From NCBI GenBank assembly GCA_008921705.1, contig VFFE01007070.1, positions 891,010 to 955,009 of the forward strand: a stretch of 64,000 nt of DNA, given 5' to 3'. Of the stretch, positions 52,621-64,000 are shown piece after piece; the stretch's first letter is position 1; every line of letters starts with the position of its first letter. Made by a program: the position numbers and the translations under genes. The DNA comes from Burhinus oedicnemus (Eukaryota > Chordata > Aves > Charadriiformes > Burhinidae). A model generated the notes under the pieces. That model saw only the letters and a list, made by a program, of their open reading frames with translations. It was not told the origin of the DNA and made no database searches.

Positions 52621-53170
52621 GGAATCACAGAATCACAGGGGTTGGAAGGGACCTCTGGAGATCATCTAGTCCAACCCCCCTGCCACAGCAGGGTCACCTA
52701 CAGCAGGTTGCACAGGATGGCGTCCAGGCGGGTTTTGAATGTCTCCAGGGCTGGAGTCTTTACCACCTCTCTGGGCAGCCTGTTTCAGTGCTCTGCCACC
52801 TTCAAAGGAAAGAAGTTCCTCCTCATGTTTAGATGGAACTTCCTATGTTCAAATTTATGCCTCTTACCTCTTCTCCTACCACGGGGCACCACTGAAAAAA
52901 GACTGGTCCCATCCTCCTGGCACCCTCCCTTCAAGTATTTATAAGCATTGATGAGATCGCCTCTGGGTCTTCTCTTCTCCAGACTAAAAAGGCCCAAGTC
53001 CCTCAGCCTTTCCTCATAAGAAAGATGTTCCAGCCACCTAATCATAGGAGCCCAGAACTGGACACAGTACTCCAGATGCGGCCGCACCAGGGCAGAGTAA
53101 AAGGGGAGGATAACCTCCCTCGATGTGCTTGCCACAACCTTCTTGATGGACCCCAGGATGCCGTTGGCCA
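52621..53170 (-). mobile_element. 5'-truncated CR1 LINE (3' end)
   Basis: On the plus strand it opens with gaatcacagaatcacagg, the reverse complement of the CR1 3' terminal octamer-type repeat, followed by ttggaagggacctctggaga, the classic avian CR1 3' UTR. On the minus strand, conceptual translation gives the ORF2 C-terminal region with [40 protein letters not shown] and [14 protein letters not shown], in order, open across about 128 codons. Relative to the CR1 consensus I remember, a segment of roughly 55-60 bp between the FWAP and [10 protein letters not shown] parts is missing. The 5' truncation falls near 53170. The element has the same orientation as the host gene. Its coherent frame indicates a much younger insertion than the CR1 at 22-25 kb. 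Confidence 0.9.
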
Positions 53171-56100
53171 TAAGACTTGGAGGTCAGTGACAATAGCACA
53201 GACTGCAAATAACCGTGTTTCTTGCAGTTTCCTGGGTCAGGGTGGACTGCTGCCAAATACCAAGCACGGACAATTACTGAAGACATTACTGATGGATATC
53301 ATGTTAATATCAGCATTAAATTCTCTCGACTTCACCTTAATATCACTTTACAGTTAACCAGCTATAAAAGCACATTGTAAGGTCACCGAATTCACACAAA
53401 ATTCAGTTAGCTTAAGGCTAACTCAAGCATCTGAACACTAAAGAGTAATTTTGCAATCTAAGTATATCCATTTTATTCAGGCATAAATCCATACAGAGTG
53501 CACTTAACAAAAACAGATATACTGACACTTTGAATTATCCTCCCAATGGGAGAACTACCTTGGCAGTATCGAGAAAGACAGATTTCCTGAGAACATGCTC
53601 AGGAGGCCAAGTCTGCAGCCAGCTCAGTAAGCTAAACCAGAATTAGAAGCAAATTAGTAACATCCAAACAGCGTCTCAGAATCAGGGAGTCTTAAATCAG
53701 AACAGTCCTAAATACAACAACGGGGTAATGGTTTCCTCTTCAAAACCTGTAATAACATAGTTCTTACAGGAAAAGTGATGAAAGCCTCTGAAAAGCCTTG
53801 CTTCCCTGCAGCAAGACTGAATTGGTTCCTTCATTCCTATTTGAAAGTAGCAACTGGCTTTTTTTCTTCTTTGCTTCTTAGAGTAAAGGTGATGGAAAAG
53901 AAAATAATCCCTAGATACTTATTGTTTAACACCTATTTGCCTGGCAATAATTACTGTGCCTAGAGGAGATTAAATATATCTGAATACTAGTACAGCGAAA
54001 AACATTGTAACAAGACAAGCAGAAACTCATTCTCTAATCCAAGTAAATAAAGCAGGACTTCTCACCACTACAGGAGGAATTTTGCTCTGGCCTTACCTGG
54101 AGGGCGGTAGGACTAGGAGCTAAAAGATGCTTTAGAATAAATTAGCACAACTATAAATCTGACAAGAAGATTAATATTCTAACTATGTTCACGATAATTA
54201 ACTCACCAAAACAGTTCCACAATCATTATCCAGCTAGAGTGGAAATGGGAAAGTTTACAGCACTCCTGTAGATTTATAAGCCAATTAACAGTGACCCTCC
54301 TCTAGATTTCATTAGAAAAGCCTCTGGTTCAGCAAAAGCTCACACGTGCAAGCAAAGATTTTCCTGAGGAAGGGGTTGCAAGGGTTCTTTATCACCTCTA
54401 TTAAACACTGTTCCTACTCCCCGCAGAATTACATATTCCTAATGCATCCTCAGCCTCCTGCTAACTCTCCAGCCCCCGTGCAGCACCCTCACACCTGCAG
54501 GAAGCGGGACTGACACCGTGGCACTTCTCCATGGGCAAAGTTCTCCTCTGTACCTTGCATGACCCAGGTGCCATGGTCCAACACCAGAGATGCACTTTCT
54601 ATCTTGCGATCCAGCGCTGGGGTTAGAGCTCACGGTCCCCCTTCCGCCCGAAGCCATCATCTCCCTTCTACGTGTGGTTGACAGCAGATGTGTAAGCAGC
54701 TTCACCAACAGTCAGCTCCAAACTTAATATGTGCAAATACGTGCATGTGTTTGCACAGTATGAAGTATATCCGTGCTATCTATGCCATTTTTCCCCTTCA
54801 TTGCCTTTCTGCATAGATTCATTGTTCTAATATAAGAGCCTTCTCTGCCACTGTCAGAGCAGTCTCCCTTTATCTCCAATTCCACAACTTCCCCCTCGCC
54901 TTTCAAAACTTTCTGTAAAGAACATCTCTTTTCTCCTTTTGCTGCATACATCTATGCCTGCTCCCTCCCCTTTCCTTTGTGTCTTCCTGCATAATTGCAT
55001 TTTTTAGCTTTGTAAAGTATTTTTCAATATAGATAGCATAAAAATTGCTATCTAAAGTGAAATAGCATTGTATCACAGCCCACACTTTTGTCGCAGCGAT
55101 ACACACAATTTGGACTGACTCAAGCTGTGGTGCATGTGCAGGTAAAGTAAATTCTGAATTATTCAACACTTAAAAACACTGAAAAATCATTTACTTGTTA
55201 CAAGCAATAAGATTTATGTTTTATGTCTCCCAATCAATAGCTAGTGTGTCCACACACAGCTGATTTATCCATATGGAAAATATAATTATAAGTCGAGTTT
55301 GCTCTGAACCACAGAGTCCTTTTGTAACAAGATTATTTAAATACAAATGGGGTTGGAAAATTGGTTTTAAATGGCTAATCTGTCTTGTCTTCAACTCCAG
55401 CTGCAGAATTTACTAACATCATAAACACAGGCTGAGTGAAAATGTAAGAGGTTTTCTGATTCTCCTCGCGATCTGTCTATGCAGCGCTCATTAACGGTGA
55501 AGTTGATGGGAGCTGTATGCATGCCGTGAGAGGAGGATAATAAGCCTTGTAATCTCTATAAAGAGAAAGGGATTTTTACTAGTCATATGTCATATATACT
55601 GGTGTGCAAACGTCTGTCTTATCGGCAGCCCAATAAAGAATTTATGTACCCAGGTCTCAGATGCACTGAAGGACACATATGCCATATGGGTGGACAACAC
55701 CTATACCCAGATGGCTGGAAACAACACCTCAGGAGCTCCACTTGCAATATGGAGCATCAGGCATTTGTGAAGACATGATTAGGAAAAGTTTCATCTGGGC
55801 AGACTTACTCAGGGATTATGAAAGCAACTACTGCCTTCCTGCTGTCTCCACCAAAGGTGGCCAATGGTCCATGACATGCAGCAGGGAAAGGCTGTGCCAG
55901 TACATCCTCCTCCAAGAGAGCACTGCAGCACAGCCAGCTGGGAATACCCAGTAACTTTGTCTCCGGGTCATGCAGATAGGCTGGGAGAAATCGCAGTTCA
56001 AATCTGACTTGGGCTGAGCAGAGATTAAGGCTTTCTGCCAGTTTTATTTTAACAGACATATTGGAGGAGAAATTTCAAGACCTCGTTTTCCTTTGCTGGG

Positions 56101-58436
56101 ATACAAACAAGTCAAAACAAAGTGAAACCTCAAATTTCTACTTGAAATCAAACGCTTGCCTTGAAACCCAGGTACTTCTTACACTCTTCTTTTCAGGAAT
56201 TCAGTAATCATTATTCTGTCAAATGGTTCTCCACATATTTATATTGCCTTCAGAAAAAAAACAAATTCACCAGATTATATAGGTCCCTTATACTGATACA
56301 TAATCTCCCATTTCAACATCTGTAAATGAATGATAAATTGTCACCAATGACCAACTGGTGTAAGACATTGAGTAATGTCTGTACATCAAAGCACAAACTT
56401 CCAGCTAGTTTTACTAAAGCAGAAGCTGTGCCAACGAACCTGATGGTCCAGTGCGTATCAATATTTTATACTGATATAGCAGACTGCACCTAATGATCTT
56501 CAGGCAATGATTTATATTTTACAGCCTCATCTGAGCTATGAGTCAGTGTTGACCACCTCTTAAGTTAGCAGCTTTCTGAAACAAAAAGCAATAAAGTAGG
56601 TAAACTTCTAGCCCTTTCAGCTATAGACAAAAATTTAAAAAGGAAATCTTAAAAAGACCAAAGTCCTGAGGGACATAGAGAGTACTAAAACCCTACCCTA
56701 AGGACTGAGAAAAAAAAGCTTCAAAGTTAAAGCCTGCAGGGAGGATGTGTTTTCCACCCAACCATCTGAGATTTCTGAAGTGGTGTATTTTCCACAATAA
56801 CCTAGATTTTAACCCCTCCCCTCCCTCTGGATGAGAGGTAACCTGGGAACTTGCCAACTTGCCCTAATGTAGGAGACTCCTAGCTTGAATCCTGCTTTGA
56901 CAGACCACCCTGGCACCCCCAAAAAGAATGGAATATAGATTCTTAAGGTTGACACTACCAGTCTTGTGGCAGATTAGTACAGTGCACATTGTCACAGATT
57001 GTGACAGTGGAGGTGACCCTGGGGTGCTGCTATCCTAGCCCTGTGAAATGGTCCACTCCATTTCCCTCCCTTAAGTCAAGGATGATGGTTCTTTCCAAGG
57101 GATGTGCAATGTAGAACTTCCTTTAAAGCTATTTAACAGCCCAGATGTTTTCATTTCATCCAAAGGTTTGCCTTTTACAGAAAAACCTTCAATATACAGC
57201 AGGACAGCACACTTCTATTTTTCTTCTTATTTAGCCTACGGAAAAGATTACTGCCAATAAAACAGAAACACCGCAAAATTTGAAATTATAATTCTATACA
57301 CGCTTCTGAAAGCCTCTTTGGCTTTTCTCTTTGTGCTCTGAATGGCTCTCAAGATCTAATTTAATTCAGTGACACAAATCCAAAAATGCTAGGAAAAAAA
57401 AGAATCAACTTTCTCTTTAGTTAGAATAAAAATTGTACAGAAGTAATTCTTAATCTTCATTCATTCCATGGGCAGGCATACAAGCTCATAGGTGTCAATG
57501 AGACTTGCCAGTTTAGGTGGACTGCAGAGTCTAATGAAATGTCAAATGAGCCCACCTTGGCTTTTCACTATCAGATTCTTCCAACAGCCAAGTTTGGGGA
57601 TGCATCCTAACAATCCCTTCAAGCTCTCTGCCTGGGGACATGGAGCAAATCGTTCTTCTGGACTGGAATTAACGTTACTGGCTCATATGGTTAGTGTGAC
57701 TTTTAGAAACCAATGTGAGGGGGAGAATGTCAAATCCTTTCCCCAATGTTACCTTTTCCACATCAAAATTCTATTTCACATTTCCTCAATTATATACAAA
57801 ATTATCCTTTGTAGCCTATGGTGGCTTCCGTTAGAAAAGCATACAAAAATTACCCCTCCAGAATGCAAACTTCCACATCTACTGAAGCTTCAGAACTTGT
57901 GTCAAGGTCTGCTCTGAATCACCTTCATGTCTAATCACTTAGTAAAACAAGAGAGTTCAGGTTCTTCATAAATCCTAATTCACTGTCAAATGCCTGCTAG
58001 GCTTGTTCTTATTCTTGTGCGCAATATTAGGCACCAGATCAGAAACTCACAAAATTGGATCCTTAGGGCACAAAGATTTGCTACGGTAAATTTTATGTGT
58101 TGTCTTTTCGAGTTTCCCTTTAAGAAGAAAAATTTACAAAAGAAAATAAAAGGCCAAGGGTTTCCAAAAAGGAAAGGACTGGAAAGTTAGGCAAGTAATA
58201 AAAAATTAATTTGTCTTAATATAAAATTTTAACAAACCACATAATATTTTCAGGGAAGAAAGCACTTAATGACGCCAAGTCTGTAAAAATATCTCAATTC
58301 TGGATTTCTGAGTCCCAAAGGTAGAAGTCCAGAGCCAGATTAAAGGATCACTATATTCAGTCCAGAACGAAATTCCACTGTTTTTAAACACTAAAAAGAC
58401 ACAAAAAAAAAAAAAAAAAAAAAAAAAATATCTGGA
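53171..58436. other. Intronic stretch without recognisable genes
   Basis: AT-rich intron up to the assembly gap. Open frames at 54439-54708 (minus), 55587-55954 (plus) and 57492-57917 (plus, 141 codons) have no domain I recognise. Region 54440-54720 is somewhat GC-richer. No RNA gene or transposon is seen. Confidence 0.55.
58403..58428. repeat. 26-nt poly-A run next to the assembly gap
   Basis: Twenty-six A end eight bases before the N run. The homopolymer probably caused the assembly break. Confidence 0.9.
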
Positions 58437-58456
58437 NNNNNNNNNNNNNNNNNNNN
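58437..58456. other. Assembly gap (20 N)
   Basis: Twenty undetermined bases, intronic. A round number of 20 suggests a placeholder, so the true missing length is unknown and distances across it are approximate. Confidence 0.99.
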
Positions 58457-59796
<1,340 letters not shown>

Positions 59797-61698
59797 TTAG
59801 ATGGCAATGACAGCAAGAAATCATACTTGAGAAAGCACCATGTTATTACTTCAGGTCATCACAGAGTGGTCTACTTCCTTGTTTGTTCATATTTTATATT
59901 AGGAAATATGCTACATGGGGTGTGCTTCCTTAAGGTTTTCTTAATTAACCTACAGTTAAAAAGGATTTTTGAATTTCTAAGAATGTTTAAGGAAATCTAT
60001 TCTTTGTCAGTAAGGTTGGCATATGCTCAGTAATAAAAAAAATATCGTATCTATTCCCTACTCACACGCTTGTGCAAATCTGGGAATGCTGATTTCTAAT
60101 TTGCTTTGACATTTTCTTTTTTGCTATGTTTTGAAAGACATGCAAAAACGTTAGTTATCTTTTTTTGTGCCCTACCAAGTATTTGAAAGAAAGGTTTAAT
60201 TCCAGGTTGTAAATGTACTTCAGATAATATATTGTAAAGCTAGAGACCATTCAACTGAACAGCTAAAATGACTGCCTTCACACTGGAAAGTAGCCTCTTC
60301 CTTACACAAGGTGCTTGTTAAGTGAACACGTACTTTATCTTAAACAAAAGAACAAACAACATCTTCATAAGGACAAACACAAGTTGCAAATTATCCACTT
60401 CCACGATCCACTTCTCCATTCAGGAATGGAGACTTCAGAAGTCATGATCACATAGAAGCTGATAGATTATAACTCATGTTTGTCCTATAAAAGTAAAATC
60501 AAGCCAATGAAATACAGAACTGCAACCACTGCTCGAATTTCACCACTTCACTCACTACAATAAATGTGAGCTTATGGTTAAAAAGCAAATCCTTCCAGAC
60601 TAGAATATACTATTATATGTTCTCTTGTTTTCTTTTACAACCTTAAATTATAGGCTATGTTTATTTTCTTTTAACTTGTTTCTACTTGCACATATTTATC
60701 CTCTGTATACACCCAGTGTTCACTTCAGCCTTACCAATAAGTGAACAATGCAGCAATGAAGAACGCAGAAGCCATTAATAAAGTATCCAAAGCAGCAAAT
60801 TTTCAGGCTGTCACTGCTTCTGCAACCCATCATCTTGTTTGTTTTGTCATTATTAGCAAAGTTTACAAAAGCACTTCTGTGTGATTACAGTGAACACAAG
60901 CACGTTGGGAAGGAAAGGAGGAAATACAGAGTTAAGAGTAAAGCATTAACAATTCCTCATATAAACTACAAGAATGATTCCAAGTATGCATTTCCAAACA
61001 AAAAGCATGGCTAAACTTTGGTTATAAATACATAGATTTACCTTAATATTTTAATCTTATTAACTGATCTGTCTCAAAGCTGTTCCGTGAAGAGTTTATT
61101 GAGGTGAACTGAGTTGAAAGATCAATAAATGTGGTTTATATCAAAGAACTCAACTTCAATAAAGTTGTCTTTCAAAAAATTTCGTGATTTTCTTGGACTG
61201 TGTTGTATTTTCCAACACACAACCATGATTCCTTTGTCTAAGAATAAGTGTTAGAATTTTCATTATTTACAGTTCATTAAGATAGGATTTAGTCCTAATT
61301 CCTGAAACAGAATTGTGTTTATTCCATAGCTAGAATTGAGTATTTTCCCTGCTTCCCTGGATGACTCAAGTCTTCATTCCTCTATGAGGACTCTCCAGGG
61401 AAAATAATTTGTAACCAAAGCAATGCATACTGCTTGCTAGTGCCATGCTTGATTTTACCTCTTTCAATCACAATAGAAGTCTTCATCGTCATTGTGATTA
61501 TTTTACCTGACTTAAATAGAATACCCTCCCCTGTGAGCATGCCATGAAAGAGCTAATGAGAATATTAGGAATTTCATCACTCAATTCTTCTCTGACTACT
61601 TCATAGCTCTTTTTTAACTCCATACACATATCTAGCTTATATAAGACTATAGTATTTCCTGTTAAAAATCCTAACAATGTTTCTTCTTCCCCCCTGCC

Positions 61699-61714
61699 TT
61701 TTTTTTTTTTTTTT
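61699..61714. repeat. Poly-T run
   Basis: Sixteen T following a pyrimidine-rich stretch in the upstream intron. Confidence 0.85.
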
Positions 61715-62358
61715 AATCTTAAATGCCATATAAGTAATATTTCTCTCTGGCTTTTAAGATATAAACTATATAACTGTTTTCAAAGACAAAAAGCTGCCTA
61801 TTTCTCCTACACAGAATTGTGACTAATGTACACAGGATCTAAAAAACCCTTTCCTTTGGATTGTAATATCCAATATCTGAAATAGACTCTGAACATGATA
61901 GTTGCCACTTTGTTTACAGTTTTATTGCAGGAACTGCCAGGACATAGAAATTCAGTTCAGAAGTTCTGAGAGGTCTGTGGCTCAAAGTTTTTCCCTTCAA
62001 CACTCCAAACGGCTTATTCTAGATGTTTTCAGTAGATATGAAAATAAAGGTGGACATCCTCATTTTTCCTTTGTCTTTCTACAGCTAGATGGAGGAAAAT
62101 CACTTGTTATAAGTAATTTGTTTTATGAGATTCCCATTTAAAAAAAATAAATAAATCATAACTCTGACACCGTTTTCCTGCAGTTGGGCACAAGGAAATT
62201 GAAGAGAACTATACGCCTTTTATTAATAGTGTGGCATAAACATAAAACACAGAAAAAGTGGCTCTGATTACACCCACCAGATCTGTACATTTGTTTTTAG
62301 CTAATCTGGAAAGTATTAATGTATAAAGATGCCACATTTCCTCTCTCACAAGAAAACA

Positions 62359-62372
62359 AGAGAGAGAGAGAG
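62359..62372. repeat. (AG)7 microsatellite
   Basis: Seven uninterrupted AG units. Confidence 0.85.
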
Positions 62373-64000
62373 GATGCTCAACCAAGTCAACACTTGCTTG
62401 GCACTTTACAACATCATGTCTGAGGGGCATACAATTCCTCCATTCTGCCTACCAGACTCCCAATGGCATTGATAGGATTCTGCACACTCTGCTACACTGC
62501 CATTCCCCACAGTTCACTCATTTCACATTTTCTGTGGATCGTTTCAAGGGAGAGGTTCAACATGGTATGGAGAAAATGCCCTAGTGGAGAAACAGTACCA
62601 CAGGAATCTGATACATTGCTCATATTCTCCATGGCAACAAATCATAATGCTAGAAATATGAGGAGAACAAAGATCAGATGGTTTCTCAGTTGGAGACCCA
62701 TATGACTCCAGGAAACATGATCAAATATTTTTTTTTTCTTTTTTAGACCATTTGTACGTTTTGCCATAATTGTTCCAAAACTTGCATGTAAGCCCAGTGT
62801 TCTGCAGTCAATGCTCCTTGATGTTCCACAGGGCTGCTCAGGATGCCCATACTTATTTGTAGTTTATTAATACGAAGCAAAGGGAATGCTTGTTTCCACC
62901 CTACAGAGCCTTACAAACAGCTCAAATGGCTTCATATTGTGCTACAAAGTCTTGGACTTCCTGCTGCAACTAAGTGCTTCCCTGCTGCGGAATTTTAATT
63001 TAATGACCAGATCAAACACTTCCTGGCCATAAAACAAATTCTTTTTGACATTATATATGTTTTATATTCCCATACATAATTGGCTATACTGACTACTCAG
63101 GCTGAGAGCTAATAGAGAACTGAAAAAGCTTAGTTGATACAGTAATATTGTAGCAATTTTCTTATTCTTTTTCATTATTTATTTACTGTAAACAAAAAAG
63201 GTGATTAGTCTCTCCCATGGGTAAGTAATATATTTCATACCTCAGAATCATATTTATCAGAATTATACTAACTGCTTTACTATTACCAGTGCAGATTTAT
63301 CAGCATTTTAATTGAGCGCTTTCAGCAGTTCACACAAAGCTTTACTCACGGGTAGTTTGTGTGGTGGGGTTTTTTAATGGCACATTTCACTGCTGCAGGC
63401 CTTTTTTTAAACAACAGCCTTTTAGTTATTGTTATCTATTACTGAATCAACTTGACGAATTAGAACTTTCTATTGATGTAGGTCTGGATTGTATTTTATA
63501 AATTCATCTCCACCTGTTACATTCATATTTACATTAACAAATATATTTATCCGGCTTTCTACCTGGAGGCACTGTTACTTGCAGCACTGTCTTATCAATT
63601 ACAAGCAAAGCTAAGCCAACTCATCAAAACACTCCAACATTATTAGAAAACCATGGCACAGTCCTTGTTAGTGATTATTATTTCTTGTAAAGATATCTAC
63701 TGTTTGCATACAAGCACCAGCCAAAGAGAGTTCCTTCAGCCACCATCTACTGCTGCTTGCTCCTCCAACCCAAGATGAAGTACCCCTATGAATTCTGCTG
63801 GCACTACATCGGTGCATTTCTACAAAGATCTGTGCAACAAAAGAATTAAGCAAGGTAGAATTAGCTTCTAGGTCTCTGTGTTGGGCTTAGCTCATCAGTT
63901 ATCACATAAAGCCTTCAAAACATGAAAAAAAGTTGCTGAAAAAACTTCCTTTCTTAGGGCTCTGTCTTCCTGTTCCCATGATTTGTGCGAAAGGACAGCA

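Noticed and set aside
57492..57917. Plus-strand frame of 141 codons
   Set aside because: No domain or homologue recognised; probably a chance frame.

Overview
The window is intronic vertebrate DNA, almost certainly from a bird. It is AT-rich and about 99% non-coding. It carries a 5'-truncated CR1 retroposon, a much older CR1 relic and endogenous-retrovirus LTRs of avian type, and has one 20-N assembly gap. Nothing resembles a bacterial, plasmid or viral gene cluster; almost all long open frames are chance frames or lie antisense to retroelements.

The only gene I can support is a partial member of the contactin-associated protein (Caspr/CNTNAP) family on the minus strand, best matched to CNTNAP5. 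Three consecutive coding exons are present, read right to left. The first (59578-59771, 194 bp) and second (10260-10407, 148 bp) encode the middle and end of the N-terminal discoidin (F5/8 type C) domain. The third (1991-2194, 204 bp) encodes the start of the first laminin-G domain. All have AG acceptors and GT donors, and their phases join into one open frame of 546 bp (182 codons). By family gene structure they should be exons 3, 4 and 5. The intervening introns are about 49.2 kb (10408-59577) and 8.1 kb (2195-10259). The window ends lie in the flanking introns, so signal peptide, promoter, later domains, transmembrane segment and 3' end are all outside.

Repeat landscape: an old CR1 (about 22.4-24.96 kb, plus strand, several interior matches to CR1 ORF2 still legible); a solo LTR (31714-32808, plus strand) with a 5-bp target-site duplication; a second, internally deleted LTR (about 33888-34255, minus strand); a younger 5'-truncated CR1 (about 52621-53170, minus strand); some MIR-like fragments; and several simple repeats. 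The rest of the intronic sequence shows nothing I can name.

I found no previously undescribed system. The observations most worth checking are the paralogue assignment and large-intron structure, the old CR1, the modular solo LTR, and two GC-richer blocks in the large intron.
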